A DNA stretch of 64,000 nt from Reyranella sp. CPCC 100927 (GTDB lineage: Bacteria; Pseudomonadota; Alphaproteobacteria; Reyranellales; Reyranellaceae), in NCBI RefSeq assembly GCF_007859315.1, contig NZ_VOHA01000003.1, forward strand, positions 248,001 to 312,000. Direction: 5' to 3'. Numbering within the stretch: the stretch's first letter is position 1; every line of letters begins with the position of its first letter. The notes beneath the pieces are model-generated. The model was not told where the DNA came from and did not search any database. It saw only the letters and a list, made by a program, of their open reading frames with translations. Positions 31,698-41,063 of this stretch are shown in pieces. Both the position numbers and the translations under genes were made by a program.

Positions 31698-32249
31698 TCA
31701 GTCCTTGGCCTTGGGCAGGAAGTCGTCCAGCGGCACGCCGAAGCTGTTCAGCGCCCAGGAGACCAGGTTGTACTGGCCGATGGTGAACACCACGTCCATC
31801 ATCTGTTCGGTCGAATAGGTCTTCGACAAGGCGGCCCAGGTGGCGTCCGACACGACGGAGTTCTCGTACAGATCGTCGGCCGCCTGCATCAATGCCGCCT
31901 CGTGCGCGTTCCAGGTTCCCTTCGGGCCTTTCTTGATCTGCTCGATGTCCTGATCGGTGATGCCGCCGCGCTTGGCGATCAACTCGTGCTGGGCGAACTC
32001 GTACTCGGCCTGGTTCAGCCAACCGATTCGCAAGATCAGCAGTTCACGATCGCGGAAGGGAAGGGTCTGCTTGGACAGGATGTGCCCGGCGAACGGCGTC
32101 CATCGCTTGACGAGCCTGGGATGGTGGGCCAGCACCTTGAAGATATTGAAGATCTGGCCGTTCATCGCGTTCTTCTCGACGGTCTCGCGATCTTCGGCTG
32201 CCATGGTCGCCAGATCACGCATCGGGATGCGTTGCGTGCGTTTGATCAC
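31698..32249 (-). CDS. Carboxymuconolactone decarboxylase / AhpD-like family protein
   Basis: A 183-residue all-helical protein. The core NQAEYEFAQHELIAKRGG (residues about 95-112) matches the E-x-E-x3-H pattern of the carboxymuconolactone decarboxylase family, preceded by LPFRDRELLILRIGW. The AhpD Cys-x-x-Cys pair is absent, so peroxiredoxin-reductase activity is unlikely. The protein is closer to decarboxylase-like or uncharacterised members often annotated as 4-carboxymuconolactone decarboxylase. It stands alone, convergent with the adhesin operon. Its substrate cannot be told from context. Confidence 0.85.
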   Translation of the reverse strand: MIKRTQRIPMRDLATMAAEDRETVEKNAMNGQIFNIFKVLAHHPRLVKRWTPFAGHILSKQTLPFRDRELLILRIGWLNQAEYEFAQHELIAKRGGITDQDIEQIKKGPKGTWNAHEAALMQAADDLYENSVVSDATWAALSKTYSTEQMMDVVFTIGQYNLVSWALNSFGVPLDDFLPKAKD

Positions 32250-32474
32250 CGGGTTCCTCCGCGTCCACTCTGTTCAGTCACCCGGTCGCTATAACCCAAT
32301 CCGGTAGGGTGGCAAATCCCGCCCATGCCGCACTTGTCGTTCCAATACCGCCTGGCAAGATCACCGATCGGGCGCATCATGGGACGCCGCCCGGGGCGAT
32401 TCAGGACAGGCCCTCGGCCGGTGGCCGGATGCTGCAAACCGGCGTACAAGGGGATTGGCTACAGGGAGGCAGAT

Positions 32475-32900
32475 ATGGCCGATCAGACCTCATCGTTTTT
32501 CGACATGTTCAACAAACTGGCGCAGGATTTGAAAGTGCCGGGCGTCGATCTCGAGCGACTGATGGAAGGCCACCGCAAGAACATGGACGCGATGGTTCGC
32601 GCCGCGCAGGCGACGTCATCGGGCGTCGGCGCCGTGGCTAGCAAGCAGGCCGAAATCGCGCAGGCAGCGTTCACCGAGGTCACCGCGCTGGTGCACGATT
32701 TCAAACCGACAGGCAATCCGCAGGAAGTGATCGCCAAGCAGACCGAGTTCGCGCGCAAGGCGTTTGAAGCCGCCATGCAGCACACACGCGATATCGCCGA
32801 CCTGATACAGAAGTCAGGCGCCGAGGCCACCAAGATCGTCCAGGATCGCCTGCGCGAGAGCCTCGAGGAGATTCGCGGAACCGTCGATCCCAAGAAGTAG
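32475..32900 (+). CDS. Phasin family protein
   Basis: A 141-residue, helical, Ala-rich protein that would coat polyhydroxyalkanoate granules. From the ATG at 32475 (GGGAGG seven bases upstream) it begins MADQTSSFFDMFNKLAQDLKVPGVD. The conserved phasin stretch NMDAMVRAAQATSSGVGAVASKQ follows, and then amphipathic helices to the C-terminus. Length and pattern match the alphaproteobacterial phasins of the TIGR01841 type. An upstream in-frame ATG would add a 50-residue unrelated extension and is rejected. No PHA synthase is in the window. Confidence 0.88.
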   Translation: MADQTSSFFDMFNKLAQDLKVPGVDLERLMEGHRKNMDAMVRAAQATSSGVGAVASKQAEIAQAAFTEVTALVHDFKPTGNPQEVIAKQTEFARKAFEAAMQHTRDIADLIQKSGAEATKIVQDRLRESLEEIRGTVDPKK

Positions 32901-32954
32901 CGCGCATCGCTCAACCACCGACGTGGATACCCGGCGCGATGCCGATCGCGCCGC

Positions 32955-32977
32955 TCACCGCTGTGATCAAGCGGTGA
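32955..32977. terminator. Weak hairpin downstream of the phasin gene
   Basis: TCACCGCT and AGCGGTGA form an 8-bp stem with a 7-base loop, 55 bases after the phasin stop. No T-tract is present. A possible terminator or RNA processing site only. Confidence 0.35.
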
Positions 32978-33178
32978 CGAGGCGCTCCCGTATTTGCTCT
33001 TAAGGTATCGCTGCAATTCGCGATGCGCCGGATTTCAACGGCATCGCGCATATCGATGACGCAGCGGGTCAGCTGTGACGCTGGCATGACGATCGGCACG
33101 ACACGACACATCTCCAGCATCCATCCGCGCATGCGTTGATATCCTCTCGACGTGCGAGCGTTTGCGGTCGGGGTTGTC

Positions 33179-34966
33179 ATGTTCAATGCGCAGCGACTGT
33201 CGTGGAGCCTTTCGCTCCCGGTCATCGGCTCTGTCGTCCTGCATGCGGTGATTGTCGTCGGGCTTGTTGCCGGACGATTGGGGCCGCCGCAGGCCGCCGA
33301 CACTGCCGCCGGCGACGTCGGCACGGCGGCCACATCCGTCGATTTGCGGACGTTCCCCGGGCAGAAGGCGCCGGGCCGGCCGGCGTCCGAGGACGATACC
33401 GCCGTTGCTGCAACCGCAACACCGGGCGCACCGGAGTCCCAGCCCGGCGTCTCCGATCGGACCATCCTGCCGGTTGATCGGCCGCCGACGCTGTTTCTGG
33501 GCAATCCGGAAGCCCTGCTGACCGAAGCGGCCGCGACAATACCGTTCGTATCGCCGCCGCGCCTGATATCGGAACCCGGCATCGCCGATATCGCGATTCT
33601 TCCCGTCGACCTGGCCATCAGGCTGATCATCGGCATGCCGGTCCGGCCGTTGCCTGAACCGTCTCTGCCGGTGGCACTCGCTGCTCGCCCTCATCCGACA
33701 TCACCGGAGTCCGGCACCGCCGACAGAAGCTTCACACCCGCCGATGCGCCATCAGCGCCTGTGTCGGGTGTGCCACGTCCGAACGGCGCCGTGCCGAAAG
33801 CGACGGTCACGGCCATGGTCGCGCCGCCTGGCCCGGCATCGGGTCCGGGTGTGTCGAGCAGAACGACGATACCGCTGGACGTGCTGGCGGTGCCCTCTCC
33901 ACCGGCGCCCCCGAAACCGGTCGATACCAGGCCGGCGGCGGTGTTCAAGATCAACGCGCCACGTCCTGCGCCGCAACCGCCGGCGCCCGCGCTTGCCCGA
34001 AGGCCACCGCAGCGCCCCAATGCGGGCGTTCCGGAGCCGATCGCCACGACGGACGTGCACGATGTTCCGACAGCGGGCAGGGCGTCGCGCCACCGTGCGT
34101 TGGATCCGTTCCAGGACTACGGACTGTATGGCGGAGGGCCGATCTCCAGCGTTCACGGCATCGGAGCGCCCAGCCCGACAGCGGTATCATCGAGCGCAAG
34201 TCCGTCGGTTGGCAGTAGCAGCGGTGGCATCGGTGGTCCCGCGACGATAGGGCCGGGAACCAGCATGAGTGTCAGCGCCAGCGTCGGTGCCGCCAACAGT
34301 GGCCCTGGTGCAGGTACGGGGGCCGATGGTGGCAGTGGCGGTGGGGCCGGTAGTGGTGGCGGCGCTGGCGCCGGCGGCGGGGATGGCGGCAGCGCCGCAG
34401 GCGCGAGCGCCGGAGTCAGCGGCAGCGCGAGTGCCGCCGGTGTCAGTGCGGGCGTCAGCGCCGGTGCGACAGCCGGTGCCGGTGGTGTCGGCGCGGGCGT
34501 GAGCGGCGGCGTTGGCGCCGCTGGTGTCAGTGCAGGCGTCAGCGCCGGCGCGACAGCCGGTCCGGGCGGTGTCGGCGCGGGCGTGAGTGGTGGCGTCAGC
34601 GCTGCTGGTGTCAGTGCCGGCGTCAGTGCTGGCGCGTCGGCGGGGCCTGGCGGTGTTGGCGCTGGCGTGAGTGGCAATGCCGGTGCCGCCGGCGCTACCG
34701 CGGGAGTCGGCGCTGGCGCCTCGGCAGGACCTGGTGGTGTCGGCGCTGGCGCCTCGGCAGGACCTGGTGGTGTCGGCGCCGGGGCTAGCGGTTCCGTCGG
34801 TGCCGCCGGCACCGGCGTCGGCGTGAGTGCCGGTGTGTCGGCAGGCCCAGGCGGTGTCGGCGTGGGTATCAGCGCCAGCGTCGGCGGTATTGGTGTTGGC
34901 GTTGGTGTCGGCGGCGGCGGTGGTGGCGCTGGTTCAGGTGGCGATGCTGGAGCGGCAGGTCCCTGA
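33179..34966 (+). CDS. Membrane-anchored Pro-rich / Gly-Ala-Ser-Val repeat protein of unknown function
   Basis: About 595 residues from the ATG at 33179. A GTG at 33152 would add nine residues, and neither start has a strong ribosome site. The N-terminus (SLPVIGSVVLHAVIVVGLVAG) is a TonB/TolA-like single membrane anchor. Residues about 30-330 are Pro/Ala/Thr-rich and would span the periplasm. From about 330 to the end the protein is almost pure Gly, Ala, Ser and Val, including three clean 28-residue repeats (VSAGVSAGATAGPGGVGAG core) and degenerate ones. There is no TonB C-terminal domain. The composition suggests a flexible or elastic extracytoplasmic spacer. I do not recognise a family. The frame is supported by its TonB-like start and uninterrupted length, although low-complexity GC-rich DNA can make long false frames. 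Confidence 0.65.
   Translation: MFNAQRLSWSLSLPVIGSVVLHAVIVVGLVAGRLGPPQAADTAAGDVGTAATSVDLRTFPGQKAPGRPASEDDTAVAATATPGAPESQPGVSDRTILPVDRPPTLFLGNPEALLTEAAATIPFVSPPRLISEPGIADIAILPVDLAIRLIIGMPVRPLPEPSLPVALAARPHPTSPESGTADRSFTPADAPSAPVSGVPRPNGAVPKATVTAMVAPPGPASGPGVSSRTTIPLDVLAVPSPPAPPKPVDTRPAAVFKINAPRPAPQPPAPALARRPPQRPNAGVPEPIATTDVHDVPTAGRASRHRALDPFQDYGLYGGGPISSVHGIGAPSPTAVSSSASPSVGSSSGGIGGPATIGPGTSMSVSASVGAANSGPGAGTGADGGSGGGAGSGGGAGAGGGDGGSAAGASAGVSGSASAAGVSAGVSAGATAGAGGVGAGVSGGVGAAGVSAGVSAGATAGPGGVGAGVSGGVSAAGVSAGVSAGASAGPGGVGAGVSGNAGAAGATAGVGAGASAGPGGVGAGASAGPGGVGAGASGSVGAAGTGVGVSAGVSAGPGGVGVGISASVGGIGVGVGVGGGGGGAGSGGDAGAAGP
34433..34684 (+). repeat. Three tandem 84-bp repeats within the Gly-rich gene
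   Basis: Units start at 34433, 34517 and 34601 and each encode AAGVSAGVSAGATAGPGGVG plus eight more residues (28 in all). Differences are mainly synonymous or Ala/Thr and Pro/Ala swaps. Further degenerate units continue to about 34870. The array is prone to slippage. Confidence 0.85.
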
Positions 34967-34993
34967 CGCCTCAGGATTCCTGGACGGTCGTGG

Positions 34994-37900
34994 CTACTGG
35001 GCGGCGGGTGCGTATGCCGCGGCGAGTTGATGCGAGACGAGCTGCGCATAGAGTCCGCCCTTGGCCAGCAGGCTCGTGTGCGTGCCGGTTTCGGCGATGC
35101 GGCCCTCATCGAGAACGACGATGAGGTCGGCATCGCGAATGGTCGACAGCCGATGCGCAATGACGATGGTGGTGCGGTCAGCCTGCAGCCGGTCGAGCGA
35201 GCGACGCACGGCCTGTTCATTCACCGCATCGAGATGTGATGTCGCCTCGTCGAGGATCAGCACCGGCGCGTCCTTGAGGAATGCGCGTGCGATGGCGACA
35301 CGCTGACGCTGCCCACCCGAAAGGCTGGTGCCGCGTTCGCCGACGGGGGAATCGAGACCATCGGGCAGTGCTTCGACCAAGTCTGTGAGCGACGCGTGCG
35401 TGACAGCGGCCGTCAGGTCCTGTTCGCTGGCATCGGGCCGCGCGATCATGATGTTGCTGCGCAGGGTGTCGTTGAACAGATAGGTGTCCTGCGCCACCAG
35501 CGCGATGCAGCGGCGCAGGTCGTCGAGCTTGTAGTCGCGCAGGTCGCTGCCACCCATGGTGATGCGGCCCTGGTCCGGATCCCAGAAACGCATCAGCAGT
35601 TGGGCTGTCGTCGTCTTGCCGGCACCCGACGTGCCGACCAGCGCCACCGTCTTGCCGGCCGGGATGCCGACGCTGACGCCGGTGAGGGCCCGCCGGTGCT
35701 GGCCGGGATAGGTGAAACCGACATCGTCGAGCGACAGGGCCACGGCGCCGGCGCGCAGCGGCACACCCGGCCCGTCGGTCACCGGTACGGGTTCGTTGGT
35801 GAGTGCATAGATGCGCCGCGTGGCACCCAGGGTGTCGGCGAGCTGGCGTCCGACCTGCGCGATCTCCGACACCGGCAGAAACGCAGCCATCGCCAGCAAG
35901 GTCAGCAACGGCAGGAGTGCCGGATCGATCGTTCCACGCGTTGCCAGCACGGCGCCGGTGACCACGACGGCAAGGCCGCCCAGGCCGGTGAACACCTCGA
36001 GCAGGCTGTGCTGCAGGGTGAGCTCGCTGAAGAAGGGCAGGCGCAGGCGGATGTGGCGGTCCGACAGGGCATCGAGCTGCTGGCCGCGGTTGCGTTCCTG
36101 CTGGAACGCCACGATCTCGCCCAGGCCCTGGACCGAGTCGACAGCAAAGGCGCCGAGCTCACCGGCAGCTTCGCGCGCCTGCGAGCCCAGGCGATCGACA
36201 CGCTTGCGCATGAGGAACGGGCTGACGCTGACCGCGAGCAGGAACGGCACCAGCGCCAGTGCCAGCCAGCCGCTGGCCGATGCCAGCACGGCCAGGACGG
36301 CCGCCGGGACCAGCACGGCGACGAATGCCGGCGCGACGGTGTGGGCGAAGAAATACTCGACCAGCTCGACGTCATGCGTGGCAAGCGCCAGCAGGTCGCC
36401 GGTGCGCCGCCGCACCAGGTAGGCCGGCGCCAGCGCATCGAGCTTGCGGAACACGTCGATGCGCATCTCGGCCAGCAGGCGGAACGCCATGTCGTGTGCG
36501 ATCCACGATTCCAGCCAGTGCAGAAGGCCCGACAGCGGTGCGACGACGGCCAGCGCCCACAAATAGGGCGCATAGGGTTGGCCGTTCTTCAGTGCCAGCA
36601 CCACCAGTGCGCTCAGCACACCGACGCCGATGAAAGCCAGCACGCGCAGGACGCCGAAGACGAAGGTCGCCGTCAGGCGGCCTTTCCACGGCATGATCAG
36701 CTTCATCAGTTCGCTGACGAGCTGATACCAGCCCAGGCCTTCCGCCTTGATCACGCCTTCGGTGACGACCTTCGCCGTGCCGGCCTGGCCGCCGGCCATG
36801 GCCTCGACGCTGGTGCGGGTTGGCGAGGCATCGATGACGTCGGTGGTCGCCTCGTTGATCTGTTCCGCCATCAGGCGGGCATAGACGCCGCCCTGGCGCA
36901 TCAGGGCATCGTGGCGGCCGCTCTCGACGACACGGCCGCTATCGAGCACCAGAATGCGGTCGCAGTCGATGACGCTGGACAGCCGGTGGGCGAGGATCAA
37001 CGTCGTGCGGCCGCGCATCAGGCGGTCGAGCGCTTCCTGGATCACGGCCTCGTTCTCGGCATCGACCGCCGATAGCGCTTCGTCGAGCACGAGGATCGGG
37101 GTATCGCGCAGCAGGGCGCGCGCGATGGCGACGCGCTGCCGCTGTCCGCCCGACAGCTTGACACCTTTTTCACCGACAACAGTGCCGTAGCCCTGCGGCA
37201 GGGACATCACGAAATCATGGATGTTGGCAGCCCGCGCCACGGCTTCGATGTCGGCGTGCGATGCATCCGGCCGGCCCATGCGGATATTGTCCTCGATGGT
37301 GCCGTGGAACAGGAAGGTGTCCTGGTTCACCACCGAGATCATCGAGCGGATGCGTTCGAAGGGCAGGCTGCGCAGGTCGTGACCGCCGATGCGAACGGTG
37401 CCGGCGTCGGGATCGTAGAAGCGCAGCAGCAGGCGCACGATCGATGACTTGCCGACGCCGGACGAGCCGACCAGGCCGACGCGTTCACCCGCCGAAGCCT
37501 TGAAATCAAGTGCCTCGTGCACCGTGCGCCGCGTGCCGGGGTAGCGGAAACGGACGCCGTCGAAGGCGATGGTAGGTTCCAGCGTCGCCGTCGTGCCGGC
37601 GGCCGGTGCGTCGGGCACGATCGGCTTGTCGTCGAGCACGCGATAGATGCCCTGGGCCGCCGACATGCCCACCATCCCCTGGTGCAGCACCGACCGCAAT
37701 TCACGCATGGGCCGGAAGATCTCGACACCCAGCATCAGGATGATCAGCAGCGGCGTCAGCGCCATGGCACCCGAATCGACGCGCCAGGCGCCCAGCGCCA
37801 GGGCCGCGGCGGCGCCGCAGGCGATGGCGCTGTCGGTGATGCCGCGGGCCAGCACGTTGGTGCCCAGCACCCACATGGTGCGCTGGAAGAGATCGCGCGC

Positions 37901-38572
37901 TTCGACCTCGAGCTTGTCAGCGCGCGCCTGGCTCTGGCCGAAGGCCTTGAGCGTGGCCAGCCCCTGGATCGAGTCGAGGAACTCGGCGGCGAAGGCGGCG
38001 TACGCCTTCTGTCGGCCCTGCGCGTTGGCGACGTCGCGCTTGTGCCATAGCGCCGGTGCGAACAGTGCGATCAGCGCGAACCCCAGCATCACGGCCGCCA
38101 CCGGCAGGTCGATGAAGGCAACGGCGGCGAAGATCAGGATGGGGGTCAGCAGCGAGATCAGGAACTGCGGCAGGAACTGGCCGAAATAGACTTCCAGCTG
38201 CTCCACACCGTCGGTCAGCGACAGCGTCAGGGCGCCCGAGCGCTGGCGACCCACGGTACCCGGTCCCAGCACCGCGATCTGGTCATAGATCGCGCGGCGC
38301 AGCTTCTTCTGGACGCGCGCGGCCGTCTCGTGCGCCACCACCGCACGCCAGTGCTCGAAGGCACCGCGCAGCACCATGACGACGGCAATCAGCCCGATCG
38401 GCAGCGCCAGGTTCTCGACGTTGCGGCCGGCGAACACCTCACCGATGAGCCAGCCCAGCAGGCCCAGCCGCGCCACGCCGAGCCCGACGGCCATCAGGCC
38501 GATCAGGACCGCCCAGGCGATGCGCCACCGCACGCCCTCAGTGAAAACCCACAGACGCGGCTCGAAATGCAT
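34994..38572 (-). CDS. Fused CydDC-like ABC exporter (two transmembrane/ATPase halves in one chain)
   Basis: The chain of 1,192 residues contains two complete ABC exporter halves, each with six predicted helices and an ATPase domain. The first ATPase has Walker A GSSGVGKSS, signature LSGGQRQR and Walker B ILVLDEALS. The second has GTSGAGKTT, LSGGQRQR and LILDEATS. Both catalytic glutamates are present, so both sites look competent. The layout resembles CydD and CydC, which export cysteine and glutathione for cytochrome bd assembly, joined head to tail. No cydAB is in the window, so the substrate is uncertain. It lies convergent to the Gly-rich gene and divergent from the LysR gene. It is separate from the adhesin operon and on the other strand, but it is the nearest ABC exporter to it. 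Confidence 0.88.
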   Translation of the reverse strand: MHFEPRLWVFTEGVRWRIAWAVLIGLMAVGLGVARLGLLGWLIGEVFAGRNVENLALPIGLIAVVMVLRGAFEHWRAVVAHETAARVQKKLRRAIYDQIAVLGPGTVGRQRSGALTLSLTDGVEQLEVYFGQFLPQFLISLLTPILIFAAVAFIDLPVAAVMLGFALIALFAPALWHKRDVANAQGRQKAYAAFAAEFLDSIQGLATLKAFGQSQARADKLEVEARDLFQRTMWVLGTNVLARGITDSAIACGAAAALALGAWRVDSGAMALTPLLIILMLGVEIFRPMRELRSVLHQGMVGMSAAQGIYRVLDDKPIVPDAPAAGTTATLEPTIAFDGVRFRYPGTRRTVHEALDFKASAGERVGLVGSSGVGKSSIVRLLLRFYDPDAGTVRIGGHDLRSLPFERIRSMISVVNQDTFLFHGTIEDNIRMGRPDASHADIEAVARAANIHDFVMSLPQGYGTVVGEKGVKLSGGQRQRVAIARALLRDTPILVLDEALSAVDAENEAVIQEALDRLMRGRTTLILAHRLSSVIDCDRILVLDSGRVVESGRHDALMRQGGVYARLMAEQINEATTDVIDASPTRTSVEAMAGGQAGTAKVVTEGVIKAEGLGWYQLVSELMKLIMPWKGRLTATFVFGVLRVLAFIGVGVLSALVVLALKNGQPYAPYLWALAVVAPLSGLLHWLESWIAHDMAFRLLAEMRIDVFRKLDALAPAYLVRRRTGDLLALATHDVELVEYFFAHTVAPAFVAVLVPAAVLAVLASASGWLALALVPFLLAVSVSPFLMRKRVDRLGSQAREAAGELGAFAVDSVQGLGEIVAFQQERNRGQQLDALSDRHIRLRLPFFSELTLQHSLLEVFTGLGGLAVVVTGAVLATRGTIDPALLPLLTLLAMAAFLPVSEIAQVGRQLADTLGATRRIYALTNEPVPVTDGPGVPLRAGAVALSLDDVGFTYPGQHRRALTGVSVGIPAGKTVALVGTSGAGKTTTAQLLMRFWDPDQGRITMGGSDLRDYKLDDLRRCIALVAQDTYLFNDTLRSNIMIARPDASEQDLTAAVTHASLTDLVEALPDGLDSPVGERGTSLSGGQRQRVAIARAFLKDAPVLILDEATSHLDAVNEQAVRRSLDRLQADRTTIVIAHRLSTIRDADLIVVLDEGRIAETGTHTSLLAKGGLYAQLVSHQLAAAYAPAAQ

Positions 38573-38693
38573 CGACCGACTCCAGTGCCATCGTTGTGAG
38601 CAAAACTAGGGTGAACGTCGATGTTCCGCCAATCGACAAAATCGAAGATCGCTTGTACATTTCTGAACAGGTGAACAATCGGAGATTCCGATC

Positions 38694-39641
38694 ATGATCG
38701 CGGCCTGGGATGATCTGCGCATCTTTCTGATCCTGGCGCGCGAGGGCAACCTGACCGCGGCGGCGCGTAAGCTCGATGTCAGCCATCCCACGGTCGCGCG
38801 GCGCATCAAGGCGCTGGAGGAAGCCATCGGTGCCCGCCTGTTCGACCGTCTGCCCGATCGCTTCGGGCTCACGGTGGCCGGCGAGGCGCTGATGGCCGAT
38901 GCGCAGGCCATGGAACAGGCGGCCGAGTCGATCCATCGCCGCAGCAGCGGGCTTGTTGCCGATACCACCAAAGGCACCGTGCGCATCTCGGCTGGTGAAG
39001 CGATGATCTCGTTCCTGGCGCTGCACCTGCCATACCTGAGGCGCGGCCTGAAGTGCGTCGAGTTCGAATTGTCGGAGAATCATATGCCGGCAAATCTCTC
39101 GCGCCGCGAAGCCGACCTGATGATCCGCGAGCAGGTGCCGGATCTCGCCGACATCGTGACGCGCCGTCTCGGCCGCGTGTCCTACGCCGTCTACGGTCAT
39201 GCGCAGCTGGTGGCGGGCACGAGCGCCACGCGCGAGGCGATGCGGCGCATGCCATGGGCCGGTTTCGATGAGGCGCACAACTACATGCCGGGCCAGAAAT
39301 GGGTGCTGGATTTGCTCGGTGGGCCACGGCCGATCGCGCGGGTCAACAACTGGATGATCCTGCACGACGTGGTGCGCGCCGGTGCCGGTCTTGCCGTGCT
39401 GCCCTGCTATCTGGGCGACGGCGATCCTGATCTGCGGCGGTTGGGCGGCGTGTTGGATGATGTTGCGACCGACCAGTGGTTGCTGGTGCACCGCGATCTG
39501 CGCACGCTCTCGCGCGTGCGGCTCGTCATGGACGCCGTTGTCGAGTTGTTCCAGGAACAACGCGTGGCGCTGGAAGGGCGCCGCAAGAACGCCGTGTCGA
39601 TCGTCGACCACCCGCGCAAGCAGGCGGCATCGCGCGCGTAG
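38694..39641 (+). CDS. LysR-family transcriptional regulator
   Basis: A 315-residue protein. The N-terminal winged helix (residues 5-64) reads DLRIFLILAREGNLTAAARK and SHPTVARRIKALEEAIGARLF, the standard LysR helix-turn-helix. The effector domain has the late motif NNWMILHDVVRAGAGLAVLPCYLGD typical of the second subdomain. The gene is divergent from the ABC exporter over 121 bases and reads toward the aminotransferase/ABC-importer operon 114 bases downstream. It could control either side. The effector is unknown. Confidence 0.92.
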   Translation: MIAAWDDLRIFLILAREGNLTAAARKLDVSHPTVARRIKALEEAIGARLFDRLPDRFGLTVAGEALMADAQAMEQAAESIHRRSSGLVADTTKGTVRISAGEAMISFLALHLPYLRRGLKCVEFELSENHMPANLSRREADLMIREQVPDLADIVTRRLGRVSYAVYGHAQLVAGTSATREAMRRMPWAGFDEAHNYMPGQKWVLDLLGGPRPIARVNNWMILHDVVRAGAGLAVLPCYLGDGDPDLRRLGGVLDDVATDQWLLVHRDLRTLSRVRLVMDAVVELFQEQRVALEGRRKNAVSIVDHPRKQAASRA

Positions 39642-39755
39642 GGTCCTTCAACCATCTCGACATCGTTCGGGCGAGGTATGCACGGGTATCGATTGCAGAT
39701 GCTGCCGCGCTATGCTCAATGATGGCCCAAGGAAGAAGCCGGAGGAAACGCGATC

Positions 39756-41063
39756 ATGCCGAGTTACGATCGGTCGGTGGCGCTGTGGGAGGAAGCCAAG
39801 CGTCATCTGGCCGGTGGAGTCAGCAGCAACGTGCGCTACGCCAGTGCGCCGGTGCCGCTGTTCTTTGCCCGTGGCGAGGGCGCGCGTCTGTATGACGTCG
39901 ATGGCAATGTCCATATCGACTACATCCTCGGCAATGGACCGGCGATTCTCGGGCACGCGCCGCCGGCGGTGCTGAAGGCAGTCGCCGAAAGCCTGGCCGA
40001 CGGCCAGGTTTTCGCCGCCCAGCACGAACGCGAACTGGCGCTGGCGCAAGCGCTGACGCGGCTGATTCCCGGCGCCGAGCTGGTGCGGTTCGCAACGTCG
40101 GGCACCGAAGCGGTGCACATGGCGTTTCGCATCGCGCGCGCCTTCACCGGGCGACGCAAGATCGTGAAGTTCGAGGGCCACTATCACGGCTGGACCGATC
40201 AGACCTACATCAGCGTGCGGCCATCTCTCAACGAAGCCGGGCCGGCGAGCGAACCCGTTGCGGTGCCCGAGTCGCCGGGCATGGCACCCGGTGCGCTCGA
40301 CGATGTGCTGGTGCTGGGCTGGAACGATCTGGCGGCGGTGGAAGCGTTGTTCGCGCGCCACGGTGGCGATATCGCCGGCGTGATCATGGAACCGGTGATG
40401 GTCAATGGCGGCGTGATCGCGCCGGCGGCCGGCTACATCGAGGGCGTCCAGCGCCTGTGTACGGCCCATGGCGCGCTGTTCATCTGCGACGAGGTGATCA
40501 CCGGTTTTCGCCTCGGCTTGGGCGGCGCGCAAGGCCGCTTCGGCCTCAAGCCCGACCTATCGATTTTCGCCAAGGCTGTCGCGGGCGGCTTTCCGTTGGC
40601 GCTGGTTGCCGGGCGGCGCGACGTCATGGAGATCCTGCTGACCCGCAACGTCATGCACGGCGGAACCTACAACGGCAACGTTCAGAGCATGGCCGCGGCG
40701 CTGGCAGCGCTGGCGCTGCTGGAGCACGACGGCGGTGCCGCCTATCGCGACATGGAGCGCTGCGGCACACGCCTGATGCAGGGACTTGCCGAACTCGGCC
40801 GCAAACACCGGCTGCCGATCCTGGTTCAGGGTTTTCCCGCCATCTTCCAGACGTTCTTCACCACCGCGGCGGCACCGCGCCACTACCGCGAGTCGGCGGC
40901 CTGCGATCGCGATATGGCAGCGGCCTTCAGCCGCGCCTTGCAGGAAGAGGGGATACGCGTCAACCAGCGCTCTGCGTGGTTCCTGTCGACGGCGCACGAC
41001 ACGGCTGTCATCGACGAGACCCTGTCAGCCGCCGACCGCGCCATGGCACGGCTCCACAGCTGA
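39756..41063 (+). CDS. Class III aminotransferase, glutamate-1-semialdehyde aminomutase-like
   Basis: A 435-residue PLP enzyme. Landmarks: the N-terminal AGGVSSNVRYA as in HemL-like members, GTEAVHMAFRIARAFTGR for the phosphate-binding region, EGHYHGW, the aspartate motif ALFICDEVITGFR, and the PLP lysine in SIFAKAVAGGFPLA (Lys273). The chain is complete. True HemL normally sits away from transport genes. Here the stop overlaps the start of a PotA-like gene (ATGA), so the enzyme probably acts on the amine or amino acid imported by that transporter. I call it HemL-like and do not assign tetrapyrrole synthesis. Confidence 0.9.
   Translation: MPSYDRSVALWEEAKRHLAGGVSSNVRYASAPVPLFFARGEGARLYDVDGNVHIDYILGNGPAILGHAPPAVLKAVAESLADGQVFAAQHERELALAQALTRLIPGAELVRFATSGTEAVHMAFRIARAFTGRRKIVKFEGHYHGWTDQTYISVRPSLNEAGPASEPVAVPESPGMAPGALDDVLVLGWNDLAAVEALFARHGGDIAGVIMEPVMVNGGVIAPAAGYIEGVQRLCTAHGALFICDEVITGFRLGLGGAQGRFGLKPDLSIFAKAVAGGFPLALVAGRRDVMEILLTRNVMHGGTYNGNVQSMAAALAALALLEHDGGAAYRDMERCGTRLMQGLAELGRKHRLPILVQGFPAIFQTFFTTAAAPRHYRESAACDRDMAAAFSRALQEEGIRVNQRSAWFLSTAHDTAVIDETLSAADRAMARLHS

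Noticed and set aside
34153-35220. Proline-rich minus-strand frame overlapping the Gly-rich gene and the ABC exporter 3' end
   Set aside because: Its APTPPGPA repeats are the antisense reading of the 84-bp Gly/Ala repeats, and it overlaps the well-supported ABC exporter in another frame.
34994-38572. The fused ABC exporter as the missing T1SS ATPase of the adhesin operon
   Set aside because: It is CydDC-like with two full halves, lies on the opposite strand and is separated by three other genes. T1SS ATPases are single half-transporters, often with a C39-like N-terminus. A functional link cannot be excluded, but the sequence does not support one.
39756-41063. True HemL (glutamate-1-semialdehyde aminomutase of tetrapyrrole synthesis)
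   Set aside because: Operon coupling to an ABC importer points to a catabolic class III aminotransferase. The PLP site alone cannot separate the two.
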